From: an uncultured Oscillospiraceae bacterium
Lineage (GTDB): Bacteria; Bacillota; Clostridia; Oscillospirales; Oscillospiraceae
Direction of reading: 5' to 3'
Assembly: GCA_947626265.1 (NCBI GenBank)
Contig: CANQRM010000009.1
Coordinates: 1 to 64,000, forward strand
DNA: 64,000 nt
How positions within the stretch are numbered: the first letter of the stretch is position 1; the number at the start of each line of letters is the position of its first letter. A model generated the notes under the pieces. The model did not search any database and was not told where the DNA came from. It worked only from the letters and a program-made list of their open reading frames with translations. A program made the position numbers and the translations under genes. Shown here piece after piece: positions 56,801 to 64,000 of the stretch.

Positions 56801-58043
56801 GCTCACCGTGAATGTGACCGGCTTTGGCGGCGACGGCGTGTCCCTGATCTCCGCCGCTCCCGTTGAGGACCTGACGCCCGACGCCGAGGACGCCCCCGCC
56901 GCCATTATGCTGGACGGCGCTGCGGCCACATACGGTGTCCAAACCATGACGGTGGACTACAGCTACACCATCGAGGGTATTGACGGCGGCCTCACCGGCA
57001 GGGACGACATCCGCTGTGAAGTAAAGGACCTGACCGTAGAGTCTGAGCCTATCATCTTTGTGCTCCGGGATGGCGCTTTTGCCCCCGGCTCGGTGACCTA
57101 TGGCGCGGAGGACATCCGCTTCACCGTCGACGGCGTAGACGTTGCCGTGGAGGACCTGCGCATCACCAATGCCGTCAGCCCCTCCGGTACCGTTGCCTTC
57201 ACCCTCCATGAGGACGGGACCGTGACGGCTGTGCCGGGCGCTGTGAGCGTGTCCTATGCCCAGGAGCAGACCCAGCTGGACCTGACCTTCACCTACGGCC
57301 CGGCCCGCCACAGCGTCACCATCAGCCCCATGGCCTGCCTCTATGAGGACGGCATGACCCTTCGTCTGGAAGGCGGCGATATGGACGGCGACGGCAGCGT
57401 TGACCTCTATGCCGGCCAGAGCGCGGCCGTGGCCGCCCTGCCGGATGAGTTCTTCGACATTGGACCCACCGCTGAGATGACCGATATGCCGGATATGGCC
57501 GCGGCTGTCTCCGACGCGCCGGATGCGCTGTCCATAGCGCCTGCGGCACCGGAAGATGACACGGCTCCGGAGGATGTGCCCACGCCCGGCGTCGGAACGC
57601 CTGTGCGCGTGGCGGAGTATCTGGATAAGGACTGGACCGTGCAGTGGTCCCTGGAGGGCGCTGCCGCGTCCTGCGTGAGCCTCGCTCCTGACGGCGGGAC
57701 CGCGTGGCTGGCAGTAAAAACTATGCCTGAGATGGACATGACCGAGGGCACGCTTACCGTGACTGTGACCCTTCCTGAGCCCTGGCTGGGCGTGACGTTC
57801 ACCGGCAGCGTCCCCGTTCACATTATCCATGAGAACGCCCCCTCCCCCACACCGGAGCCCACTCCCACGCCTGTCCCGGAGGCGGAGCCTGTGCCCGAAA
57901 ACACAGCGCCGCCCGTTCAGGACGTCACTCCCGCGCCGCCTGTCCAGGAACCGGAATGGCAGCCGGAATGGGAACCCGAGCCGGTGCCGGACGCGCCGGA
58001 TATGCCGGACTTCCTCCCGGAAGAAGAGTTTATTCCTTATTAA
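50805..58043 (+). CDS. Giant type IV prepilin-like protein with GLUG-type repeats
   Basis: A 2412-residue protein that starts as a class III prepilin: a short basic leader MRKQRRQRG, cleavage after Gly9, then FTLIELLATVAITVVFLAISI with Glu at +5. The alpha1 helix is followed by more than 2300 residues, where ordinary pilins have about 150. Clusters of GLUG-like repeats (GGLVGQ, GGLAGQ, GGLVGA followed by I.NS/NC.A) lie at about residues 440-590, 915-1135 and 1460-1690 and suggest beta-helical adhesin folds. Immunoglobulin-like or Ca-binding-like segments follow, then a Pro/Glu-rich tail (2345-2412) with no anchor. It is first in the pilus operon and is probably a tip or minor-pilin adhesin. 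GGAGG precedes the ATG. Confidence 0.85.
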   Translation: MRKQRRQRGFTLIELLATVAITVVFLAISILAVGSYRSRLKITELDNEARQIYLAAQNRAVLLRSRGALEPLLKDGGMSLTAAKAGDSAKLFYITNAEPDKAEALDQLLPAGTIDPSLREGQFYIVYEPESGSVTDAFYMEDGQLDEGFPLYYATHPASADERRKDDPMVGWYGGDAAVSGDASDLEEPYIKPIEIKNEDTLRAEITWIVPAELAEKTGDMHLQVTVSYPGADDIDVKDRLLFTPIPISAADGSLSFTEVYLLDSMVTDKQLQFKDLFPGVTSFGGNFTIRAQIEYTGEGYIPHPVETEANSLFADGTDETTAYIEYLRHLQNLDPAFSGVSSSITKAVQVKDVDKPSEATKYILDDADRGKYAPPAIHNFQPISNSNLTSYDGQKHEIRWLYSHRDGNAGLFSEFIGPTPEANGPRKTLTGIRLMNADVAGGTYVGALCGNASGVDIDGCQVYWKAEKAGAANLQDLLGAADGKTYALSDYKITGGTVGGLIGYANNVKITNSSASTTVSGATVGGLVGQGESLTIENSYADCYLAGSSAAAGLAGDLNGTNTLQNVYAAGFVSMGADSSAAGLYLGYSWAAVRSSYTVMAYSSTDNVYPLAQTGWFGSDVCYLGQSKPGDSAYSGNGAAFTSADKLNGLSGFHPVTSTYAYNLQPDVTLVNYPYPGLEGLDHYGDWQPAAVKTQGGKLVYWELYEDGTIGTWGSDGKYLRVDTDPHALVVSDGYALLLDESEFADGPVTVKYKLNNIYDENEYEGHYNNDGFMLTCTVRGTKYYLAELPAECLYVKGIYGNRLRKLYATIDADTLAFSFDPHFAREPIEGDDAPPSAGTGYIRSARHLYDLSQFADFYGERDFKQELDIDYAAYVPRVNGIFGPMRPSYNFISNYDGQYHHIWNVSFDMTASGEAAGLFGTNNGTIKNVLFGGEDSEHVVEISGSVKYMGALAGQSNGKGTIENSSVSYVSLNNTSTGASSVGGLVGANYGPLENCTVGHASLTSASTSVNTDESVCVGGLAGQNTGPVDNCAVGYVSLKSTSIISNAYVGGLAGQTSGTITNCSASTDSITATDGKACGFAGDSSATIINCYAISRIDAGSGTAAGFAVQSNLNISNSYAAADLTGGTVYPFAPNSGDNCYYLDKGEYLNEPFIAPEGSGSAESKTFDELTDRDASLFDPLTDPEGNVFRFRFLDDGSEHRLPAIVKDANGNLFHYGNTVFEAQDTSVGVYYWENEGGKYHFRVVGYDPDSGKYSELINDLCTGHDDGVITDYGYGWFQSPALTGWEFNSEGIAYNNETNWYEGGQLDAVNNALADLLGAYTFHSFPTAGNGGGDGLCLDGNSVDGSGKWTIGKAVFEIDPFFANAINYNVTGDPSGLGTAKPYEIRSVRQLQFINWNSESHDCSSCVDASSSSASAFPYLGRDLSFRQTHDIDGQSAVFFPIAALRDASGSGNLSVSGVFGGSYDGQSYVIKNIDIGDIGEQANTLGLFGATLDAKLTNIILYSESGNNSLTVKNEHTSSGWYYAGGLVGLAMQTRDGGGITNCAAAGFTISDETKNFGRYGGSIGGLVGAANVQISKCTAVNDININYQRTSIDPIGVRAGGLAGACESSITSCYSGGSIKVDPRCSASNNIDARPTSLYIGRIAGGIDIKVNTDPSLYSRYTFISTKNLDVRNSYSYASLPAQLLSLDGQCCRELYNIAGNAELDPAGYDASFDIHTNSVIAENCHYYDKDYPAGEYVVPHDTDCTSGQQIQKQTYTQLSNSVSLGSDFGKINDQNNSHSPVSEDRYRAYPFPAVLKRGGEFVHYGKLPVEKLASASAVMTVDLFADYDAASGAAYQDNLIWPSQDQVSRMPGGQFRSELTQVVNAEGDENAEPVCEAAFADESETFPSPKAGQRILRVTFLRPGDATVTVFYGQPGADIGDCVALTIPVTDTAELHLQPADTAAPNGSLDDKVAAYSLAAGSVTAFTGADTKLELYPFDKNNEPIAPELEEKLTVNVTGFGGDGVSLISAAPVEDLTPDAEDAPAAIMLDGAAATYGVQTMTVDYSYTIEGIDGGLTGRDDIRCEVKDLTVESEPIIFVLRDGAFAPGSVTYGAEDIRFTVDGVDVAVEDLRITNAVSPSGTVAFTLHEDGTVTAVPGAVSVSYAQEQTQLDLTFTYGPARHSVTISPMACLYEDGMTLRLEGGDMDGDGSVDLYAGQSAAVAALPDEFFDIGPTAEMTDMPDMAAAVSDAPDALSIAPAAPEDDTAPEDVPTPGVGTPVRVAEYLDKDWTVQWSLEGAAASCVSLAPDGGTAWLAVKTMPEMDMTEGTLTVTVTLPEPWLGVTFTGSVPVHIIHENAPSPTPEPTPTPVPEAEPVPENTAPPVQDVTPAPPVQEPEWQPEWEPEPVPDAPDMPDFLPEEEFIPY

Positions 58044-58058
58044 AGAAGGAGAACGCCT

Positions 58059-58910
58059 ATGAAACGCGCCGCGGAAAAACTGAACAGCCGCCGCGGCGCA
58101 TCCATCCTGCTGGCGCTGGTTTTCGTGCTGACGTGTGTGATGGTTGGCATATCCGTCCTCTCCGCCGCCGCCTCCAACGCCGGCCGCACCCACAGCAACC
58201 ATGAAGAGCAGCAGCTCTATCTCTCCCTGTCCTCCGCCCTGCAGCTGGTGGCCGACGACCTGGCCCGGACCAAGTACACGCCCCATGTGTCCGACTTCTG
58301 TACCGTGAGTAAGCGCCAGGAGCCCACGGACGATACGGACGAAGACGGCAACCCTATAATGCGGACTATCACTACCTACACACACTTCTTCAGCGAAGCG
58401 GACGGCTCGGTGAACGGCGGCAGGTTGGGTGACCTCTTTCAAAAGAGCCTTGACATGGTCTTCAATACCGCCATGAGTAAGATCAATTTTTCCTCCTATG
58501 ATTATAAGGCAGGCAATGAAGAGTTCTATTATTCCGGCAGTTTCCCGTCGGTACTCCCCGCCCTCTTCACCCTGACGGTCACGCCGGACCCGGAGAAAAT
58601 GCCCATCGGGGCAGACAAGGATACCTACCACACCGCCCGCAAAGTGGCGGTAGACGTAGAGATAGACGACAGCTACAGCATCACCCTGACGGCCCGTCTG
58701 GCAGAGGACGACGCCGACGCTGACAGCTATTCCAAAAACTTCCGTCTTTCCGCGGAGCTTGCACGCTCCTCCGCTTCCCTGCCGTATATCGACATCCCCA
58801 CATACGGCTCAGACGGCGAGACGTTCATAGCGGCCTCCCCTGCCGTGGAGTGGAAGCAGGGCGTCATCAAGAGCGCCTATGCAGACCCCGACGGAGGCAC
58901 GGCGCCATGA
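58059..58910 (+). CDS. Pilus-associated minor pilin, PilX-like
   Basis: A 283-residue protein with a basic leader (MKRAAEKLNSRRG), then ASILLALVFVLTCVMVGISVLSA (in part), a pilin-like hydrophobic helix that lacks the Glu at +5. PilX/PilV-type minor pilins often differ in this way. The remaining soluble domain has no recognised motif. It begins 15 nt after the giant prepilin and overlaps the next prepilin by ATGA. Confidence 0.7.
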   Translation: MKRAAEKLNSRRGASILLALVFVLTCVMVGISVLSAAASNAGRTHSNHEEQQLYLSLSSALQLVADDLARTKYTPHVSDFCTVSKRQEPTDDTDEDGNPIMRTITTYTHFFSEADGSVNGGRLGDLFQKSLDMVFNTAMSKINFSSYDYKAGNEEFYYSGSFPSVLPALFTLTVTPDPEKMPIGADKDTYHTARKVAVDVEIDDSYSITLTARLAEDDADADSYSKNFRLSAELARSSASLPYIDIPTYGSDGETFIAASPAVEWKQGVIKSAYADPDGGTAP

Positions 58911-59284
58911 AAAAGTCTATCCGAAAACTCCATAACGCCCGGGGCGAGACCCTGGTGGAGGTGCTGGTCTCCGTGCTCATATGCTCTCTGGCCGTGCTGC
59001 TGCTTCTTTCCTACACCACCGCTGCCACCCGCATAGATAAGAGCACTCAGGACCATGACGTGGCCTACTATGCCGCCCTCAACGCCGCGGAGGCCCATTC
59101 CGGCGTCATGCCGGAGGAGACTGACGTTCCCGGCACGCCCGCGCCGGGCAAGGTGACGGTGAGCGCCACCTATCCGGAGAACAAGACCGTCCCGGTCGAC
59201 GTGGAGTATTCCGGCGGCGACGGCGTATATTCCTACGCCGCGCCCACCCCCGCCCCTGCGCCCGGAGAGGGAGGGACGTCATGA
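58907..59284 (+). CDS. Type IV minor prepilin
   Basis: A 125-residue prepilin with leader MKKSIRKLHNARG and mature start ETLVEVLVSVLICSLAVLLL, Glu at +5. The short C-terminal domain ends in a Pro/Ala-rich stretch (PTPAPAPGEGG). The ATG at 58907 overlaps the previous stop as ATGA; an earlier in-frame ATG lies inside that gene. It is a probable pilus priming subunit. Confidence 0.8.
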   Translation: MKKSIRKLHNARGETLVEVLVSVLICSLAVLLLLSYTTAATRIDKSTQDHDVAYYAALNAAEAHSGVMPEETDVPGTPAPGKVTVSATYPENKTVPVDVEYSGGDGVYSYAAPTPAPAPGEGGTS

Positions 59285-59790
59285 AGAGGACCCTTAAAAA
59301 GCTCCGCGCCCAGGGCGGCCTGACCCTTATCGAGACCTTGGCGGCGGCGGTGATACTGACGCTCCTGTGCCTGGCGCTCAATTCCGGCATGAACGTCGCA
59401 ACCCACACATACCGGTCCGTCACCGCCGAATCGGAGACCCAGCTTCTCCTCTCCACCGCGGCGGACGCCCTCACCCAGGAGCTGCGCTTCGCCGAGCCCA
59501 CTTCCACGGCCGGCGGAAAGCTCGTGGAATACACCAGCGCCAGCTACGGCCTTGGCGCAAAGATCAATATCAACGATGATGGCCGTCTGGTGGTCAACGA
59601 TGTTCCCCTTCTCCCCTCCGGCGTGTACGGCAAGAACGGCGTATACGAGCTGTCCTTCCCGGACGGAGGCATCGCCTATGACCCGGACACGAAGCTGTTC
59701 ACCTTCACCCTGCGGGCGGAGCAGAAGGACCTGGCCAGCGCGGAGCAGACATTCACTGTCCGCTGTCTGAACGGAGGTACTGCCACATGA
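59281..59790 (+). CDS. Type IV minor prepilin (PilW-like)
   Basis: A 169-residue prepilin with leader MKRTLKKLRAQGG and mature start LTLIETLAAAVILTLLCLAL, Glu at +5. The globular part resembles minor pilins of the PilW/GspJ sort only in layout. It overlaps both neighbours by ATGA junctions, so it is translated together with them and with the pilus ATPase. Confidence 0.82.
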   Translation: MKRTLKKLRAQGGLTLIETLAAAVILTLLCLALNSGMNVATHTYRSVTAESETQLLLSTAADALTQELRFAEPTSTAGGKLVEYTSASYGLGAKININDDGRLVVNDVPLLPSGVYGKNGVYELSFPDGGIAYDPDTKLFTFTLRAEQKDLASAEQTFTVRCLNGGTAT

Positions 59791-61490
59791 GCATGAAATA
59801 CATACGCCTGGGCGACGTCCTCATCAAGAGCGGCGCCATCACCCCGGAACAGCTGGACGAGGCACTGGCCATGCAGAAGACGACGGGCCAGCGTCTCGGC
59901 ACCGTGCTCATCGACAGCGGCATCATCAAGGAGAGCCAGCTCATCAACGCCCTTACCACCCAGCTGGGCGTGGAATATATAGACCTGAGCACCGTCACCA
60001 TTCCCGCGGACATGGCCCGCATCCTCCCTCGGAGCATCGCGAAGAAGTATACCGTGGTGCCGGTGAAGGCCACCCGGTCGGAGCTCTACCTCGCCATGGC
60101 GGACCCCCTGAACTTCGTGGCCGTGGAGGAGGTCACCGCCGCCACAAAGCGCCGGGTCATCCCCATGATCACCACCGAGGCCGCCGCCCAGCGTGCCATC
60201 CAGAACCTCTACGGCAGCCAGGGTGCCAACAAGGCCATCGAGGAGATGCGCTTCGAGCTCAACAGCCAGGCCGCCACCCCCACCGCGTCGGCCACCGCCA
60301 CGGCGGAGAACCTGGTGGTGGACGAGGAGGACAAGGAGGCCGCCCCGGCCATCCGCCTTGTCAACTCCATCATCGAGCGGGGCTACAACGAGCACGCCAG
60401 CGACATCCACCTGGAGCCCTGCGAGGACAGGATGAGCATCCGCATCCGCGTGGATGGCCTTTTGCATGAGGTCATCGTGGTGCCCAAGGAGCTGGAAAAC
60501 GCCGTGGTTTCCCGCCTCAAGATCATGGCCCGCATGGACATCGCCCAGCGGAATATCCCCCAGGACGGCCACGTGAACATCACTGTCCACGGCGAGACCA
60601 TGGACCTGCGCGTTTCCACGCTGCCCACGGTCTACGGCGAGAAGGTGGTCATCCGTCTTCTGCGGAAAAATCCCGAGCTCATCAGCATGGAGGGCATCGG
60701 CCTTCAGGGGGACAACCTGAAGCTCTTCCAAAAGCTCATCACCTCCACCAAGGAGGGCGCCATCCTCATGGTGGGCCCCACCGGCTCCGGCAAGACCTCC
60801 ACCATGTACACCATCATCGACATGCTGAAGAACGAGACGGTGAACCTCATCTCCCTGGAGGACCCGGTGGAATTTTTCATCGACCAGGTCTGCCAGGTAC
60901 AGATCAACGACCGGGCGGGCCTCACCTTCGCCAGCGCCCTGCGCTCGGTGCTGCGCCAGGACCCGGACATCATCGCCGTGGGCGAGATACGCGACGGCGA
61001 GACCGCGGACATCGCCATGCGCTCGGCCATCACCGGCCACGTGGTGCTCTCCACCATCCACACCAACTCCGCTCTCGCGAGCCTTGACCGGCTTTTGAAC
61101 ATCGGCGTGGAGCCCTACGTGCTGGCGGGTGCCTTGAAGGGCATCATCTCCCAGCGGCTCCTGCGCCGCATATGCCCCGACTGCCGGGAGCAGTACACCC
61201 CCACGGCCCAGGAGCGGGAGTACATGGGCCTTCCCCCCGAGGGGGACGAGGTGTTCTACCGGGGCGCGGGGTGCGACTCCTGCTTCCACACCGGCTACCG
61301 GGGGCGCATCGCCGCTTTTGAGATACTGACCATCACCCCCGAATTCCGCCAGTCCATCTATTCCGGCGACCGCTCCGCCATGGCGGACGCCATGACCAAC
61401 ATGAACTTCCACCCCATCATGGACAACTGCCGCGACCTGGTGCTCCGGGGCGTCACCTCCGTGGAGGAGGTCCGGCGCATCGTCGGCTGA
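59787..61490 (+). CDS. pilB: Type IV pilus assembly ATPase PilB
   Basis: PilB powers pilin polymerisation from the cytoplasmic face. The 567 residues have an N-terminal MshEN domain (about 1-150, with LGDVLIKSGAITPEQLDEAL; this domain binds c-di-GMP in some PilB), Walker A GPTGSGKTST (330-339), the Asp box, Walker B, the His box, and the CPDC...CDSC zinc module near 460-500. It overlaps the preceding prepilin by ATGA. Confidence 0.96.
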   Translation: MSMKYIRLGDVLIKSGAITPEQLDEALAMQKTTGQRLGTVLIDSGIIKESQLINALTTQLGVEYIDLSTVTIPADMARILPRSIAKKYTVVPVKATRSELYLAMADPLNFVAVEEVTAATKRRVIPMITTEAAAQRAIQNLYGSQGANKAIEEMRFELNSQAATPTASATATAENLVVDEEDKEAAPAIRLVNSIIERGYNEHASDIHLEPCEDRMSIRIRVDGLLHEVIVVPKELENAVVSRLKIMARMDIAQRNIPQDGHVNITVHGETMDLRVSTLPTVYGEKVVIRLLRKNPELISMEGIGLQGDNLKLFQKLITSTKEGAILMVGPTGSGKTSTMYTIIDMLKNETVNLISLEDPVEFFIDQVCQVQINDRAGLTFASALRSVLRQDPDIIAVGEIRDGETADIAMRSAITGHVVLSTIHTNSALASLDRLLNIGVEPYVLAGALKGIISQRLLRRICPDCREQYTPTAQEREYMGLPPEGDEVFYRGAGCDSCFHTGYRGRIAAFEILTITPEFRQSIYSGDRSAMADAMTNMNFHPIMDNCRDLVLRGVTSVEEVRRIVG

Positions 61491-61504
61491 GAAGGAGAAC
61501 TTAT

Positions 61505-62599
61505 ATGATGATGAACATCCACGACCTGGTGGACCTGGCCCACCAAAGCCGGGCCAGCGACGTGCATCTTGTCTGCACCCTTCCCCCCCGCTTTCGCGTG
61601 GACGGCACGCTGGTGGACGCCCCGGGCACCCAGCCCCTGCAGGACGCCGACTGCCGCCAGTACGCCCGGGAGCTGTGCGGGGACCACTACAACGAGCTTT
61701 TGAAGATCGGCGAGCTGGACTTCGCCCAGACCATCGCGGGCATCCGCTGCCGCCTGAACGTATTCATGCAGCAGGGCCACTGCTCCGTGGCGCTGCGGTT
61801 ACTCAATGACCACATCCCCAAGATGGAGGAGCTGGGCCTGCCCGCCGTCGCCCAGGAGTTCCCCGGCTACAGCCAGGGCATCGTCCTCATCACCGGCGAG
61901 ACCGGCTCCGGCAAGTCCACCACCCTGGCCTCGGTCCTGGAGCGCATCAACGCAAGCCAGTCCAAGCATATCCTCACCCTGGAGGACCCGGTGGAGTACG
62001 TCTACACGCCCAAGAAGTGCGTCATCAACCAGCGGGAGATCGGCCGGGACACCCAGAGCTTCGCGGCGGGCCTGCGGGCGGCGCTGCGGGAGGACCCGGA
62101 CGTGATACTGGTGGGCGAGATGCGCGACCTGGACACCATTGAGACGGCCCTCACCGCCGCGGAGACGGGCCACCTGGTGTTCGGCACAGTGCACACCAAC
62201 TCCGCCGCCGACTCCATCGACCGTATCGTGGATGTGTTCCCCGCCGAGCGCCAGCAGCAGATACGCCTGCAGCTTTCCATGACCCTCAGGGCCGTGCTGA
62301 GCCAGCAGCTCCTGCCCCGGAAGTCCGGCACGGGCCGGGTCCTGGCCTGCGAGGTCATGAAGGTGGACAGCGCCATCCGAAACCTCATCCGGGAGGGCAA
62401 GACCCCCCAGATCAACAACACCATCCAGACCACGGCGAGCCTGGGCAACATCCTCATGGACAAGACCCTGGCGAACCTGTATAACAAGGGCGACATCTCC
62501 CGGGAGGTATACGAGTCCGCCCTCCGGGACCCCCTGGCGGCGAAGAACGCCCCGGGCGGGCAGCCCGCCGCCCCTGCGCCCAACCGCTATCACTTCTGA
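61505..62599 (+). CDS. pilT: Type IV pilus retraction ATPase PilT
   Basis: PilT depolymerises the pilus, giving twitching motility and DNA uptake. The 364 residues have the N-terminal ASDVHL, Walker A GETGSGKST (131-139), LVGEMRDLDTIETALTAAETGHLVFGTVHTNSA (in part) and a C-terminal tail ending APAPNRYHF. It follows pilB by 14 nt with GGAG before the ATG. Its presence argues for a dynamic type IV pilus and not just a secretion pseudopilus. Confidence 0.95.
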   Translation: MMMNIHDLVDLAHQSRASDVHLVCTLPPRFRVDGTLVDAPGTQPLQDADCRQYARELCGDHYNELLKIGELDFAQTIAGIRCRLNVFMQQGHCSVALRLLNDHIPKMEELGLPAVAQEFPGYSQGIVLITGETGSGKSTTLASVLERINASQSKHILTLEDPVEYVYTPKKCVINQREIGRDTQSFAAGLRAALREDPDVILVGEMRDLDTIETALTAAETGHLVFGTVHTNSAADSIDRIVDVFPAERQQQIRLQLSMTLRAVLSQQLLPRKSGTGRVLACEVMKVDSAIRNLIREGKTPQINNTIQTTASLGNILMDKTLANLYNKGDISREVYESALRDPLAAKNAPGGQPAAPAPNRYHF

Positions 62600-62634
62600 T
62601 AGTCTTCATTCCTGCGGAAAGGAGATGATCTCCC

Positions 62635-63840
62635 TTGCCCTTTTACTACTACCAGGGCGCCTATTCCAACGGTGAGAAGGTCACCGGCACCGTGGAGGCC
62701 AACACCCAGGCGGACGCCGTCGTGCTCATCCGCCAGAGCTGCGACACCATCCTGTCCGTCAGGGAGGTCCACGCCCAGCAGAAGGCCAGGGACTTCACCC
62801 CCTTCAAGAAGGTGGACCCCAAGGCCCTCAGTATCGTCTGCCAGCAGTTCTCCATCATCCTGAAAGCCGGCCTGCCCCTGGTGCAGGCGGTGGACCTGGT
62901 CTCCGGCCAGTGCCAGGACAAGGTCCTGACGAAGATATTAAAGCAGGCGTCGGAGGACGTGTCCAACGGCTGGAGCCTCTCCTACAGCCTGCAGCGGCGG
63001 GCAAAGCTGCCCACCGCCTTTGTGGAGACCATCCGCTCCGGCGAGGAGACCGGCGACCTGTCCGGCGCCTTCGCCCGCATGAGCACCTACTATGACCGCA
63101 TGGCGAAGACGAAGAGCTCCGTCTCCGGCGCCATGATCTACCCCGCCTTCGTGCTTTTGGCGGCGGTGGTTGTGGTCGTCGTCATCGTGACGGTGGCCGT
63201 GCCCGCCATGACCCAGTCCTTCGCCGACATGGGCTCGGAGCTGCCCCTCCCCACCCGCATGCTCATCGGCCTGTCCGACTTCATGCAGGCCCATTTTCTC
63301 CACCTCTTTCTGGGCGTCGCGGCCTTCGCGCTGGCGGTGTTCCTCTGGAGCCGCACCGCCTCCGGCCACATGGCCCTGGCGAAGTTCCGGCTGCGCATCC
63401 CCGTGCTGGGCCGCATCGCCCTCATGAGCGGCGCCAGCCAGTTCGCCCACACCATGTCCGCCATGATGGCGGCGGGCACGCCCATCCTCCAGTCCCTGAA
63501 CGTGGCGGGCCGGAGCATGTCCAACTACTGCATGAGCCATGAGATACTGGCCACCATCCCCGGCGTGGAGTCGGGCAAATCCCTGGGCGAGTGCATGGCC
63601 CGGGCGAAGCACCTGCCCCAGATGCTCATCCAGATGACCGCCGTGGGCGAGAGCACCGGCGCCATGGAGAGCATGCTGGAGATCATCGCGGAGTACTACG
63701 ACAACGAGGTGGACACCGCCACGGCCCGGGCCCTCTCCCTGCTGGAGCCCATCATCATCGCCTTTCTGGCCGTCATCGTGGTGGTTCTCCTGCTGGCCAT
63801 CTACCTGCCCATATTCTCCATGGAAAACGCCATCGCATAG
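62635..63840 (+). CDS. pilC: Type IV pilus inner-membrane platform protein PilC
   Basis: PilC is the polytopic platform that couples PilB and PilT to pilin insertion. The 401 residues contain two T2SF domains, with FVETIRSGEETGDLSGAF and the repeat MTAVGESTGAMESML, and about three membrane spans (about 165-190, 220-245 and 370-395). The start is a TTG at 62635 giving MPFYYYQGAYSNGEKV, the usual family N-terminus; GGAG lies 10 nt upstream, and the nearby ATG at 62625 is out of frame. Confidence 0.94.
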   Translation: MPFYYYQGAYSNGEKVTGTVEANTQADAVVLIRQSCDTILSVREVHAQQKARDFTPFKKVDPKALSIVCQQFSIILKAGLPLVQAVDLVSGQCQDKVLTKILKQASEDVSNGWSLSYSLQRRAKLPTAFVETIRSGEETGDLSGAFARMSTYYDRMAKTKSSVSGAMIYPAFVLLAAVVVVVVIVTVAVPAMTQSFADMGSELPLPTRMLIGLSDFMQAHFLHLFLGVAAFALAVFLWSRTASGHMALAKFRLRIPVLGRIALMSGASQFAHTMSAMMAAGTPILQSLNVAGRSMSNYCMSHEILATIPGVESGKSLGECMARAKHLPQMLIQMTAVGESTGAMESMLEIIAEYYDNEVDTATARALSLLEPIIIAFLAVIVVVLLLAIYLPIFSMENAIA

Positions 63841-63926
63841 ACAACGCAAAACAACCCCATCGAGTACGCGGCCTGACCCACCGCGCTCAGATAGCAGACA
63901 CCATTTTAAAGGAGGAATGAAAAATC

Positions 63927-64000
63927 ATGCGTAAAATGAAGAGCAAGAAGGGCTTTACCCTCATCGAGATGCTGATCGTCGTGGGCATCATCGCGGTGCT
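63927..64000 (+). CDS. Type IV major prepilin, cut by window end
   Basis: The visible 24 codons read MRKMKSKKG, then FTLIEMLIVVGIIAV, a perfect class III prepilin signal with Glu at +5. It is likely the major pilin, since it has the best consensus of all the prepilins here and lies after pilC. The rest is outside the window. GGAGG lies 11 nt upstream; an ATG nearer to it opens a frame that stops after five codons. Confidence 0.93.
   Translation, partial: MRKMKSKKGFTLIEMLIVVGIIAV

Overview
This is a GC-rich stretch of a bacterial chromosome, most likely from a gut member of the Clostridia (Oscillospiraceae/Ruminococcaceae type). That reading rests on several features. The ribosome binding sites are strong GGAGG types. 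The sigma-A-like promoters are AT-rich islands in GC-rich DNA. A long purine supraoperon uses a split PurH with an archaeal-type PurO and a single-chain large PurL. There is a secreted M60-type protease with a dockerin, and Gram-positive type IV pilus genes. The genus assignment is inference; no rRNA gene is present.

Layout. 1-4.3 kb: 5' part of uvrA, a tRNA-dihydrouridine synthase, a conserved hypothetical, dapF and a HAD hydrolase. 4.4-7.1 kb: a RecQ helicase fused to a SAM methyltransferase. 7.1-14.2 kb: a galacto-N-biose/lacto-N-biose phosphorylase (GH112) with a CUT1 sugar ABC transporter, a divergent AraC regulator and an S51 peptidase. 14.2-20.7 kb: a cytoplasmic GH13 enzyme and carAB, the latter behind a leader peptide and attenuator hairpin. 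20.7-22.2 kb: a 5-formyl-THF cyclo-ligase read in frame into a flavodoxin-like protein, downstream of two tRNA-Ser genes. 22.3-27.6 kb: an ABC-F ATPase, an SGNH hydrolase, an SpoU methyltransferase and PcrA.

27.7-43.9 kb: one minus-strand operon, purE-purC-purF-purM-purN-purO-purH(AICAR transformylase)-mutS-like-purD-purL-guaB-fhs. Its leader holds a probable ZTP riboswitch. The operon covers most of the route from PRPP to XMP; purB is not seen. Fhs makes the 10-formyl-THF used by PurN and PurH, which fits control by a Z-nucleotide sensor.

44.0-50.4 kb: two secreted proteins. One is a roughly 1800-residue M60/enhancin-like metalloprotease with an N-terminal dockerin. The next gene encodes a cohesin-like domain with a sortase-type APATG tail. 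I infer that the second anchors the first on the cell surface. With the GH112 locus this suggests mucin or host-glycan use. 50.8-64 kb: a divergent type IV pilus operon: a giant GLUG-repeat prepilin, three minor pilins, PilB, PilT, PilC and the start of a major pilin cut by the window end.

The strongest candidates for something undescribed are the dockerin-protease/cohesin-anchor pair, the giant prepilin, the RecQ-methyltransferase fusion and the carAB leader-peptide attenuator.
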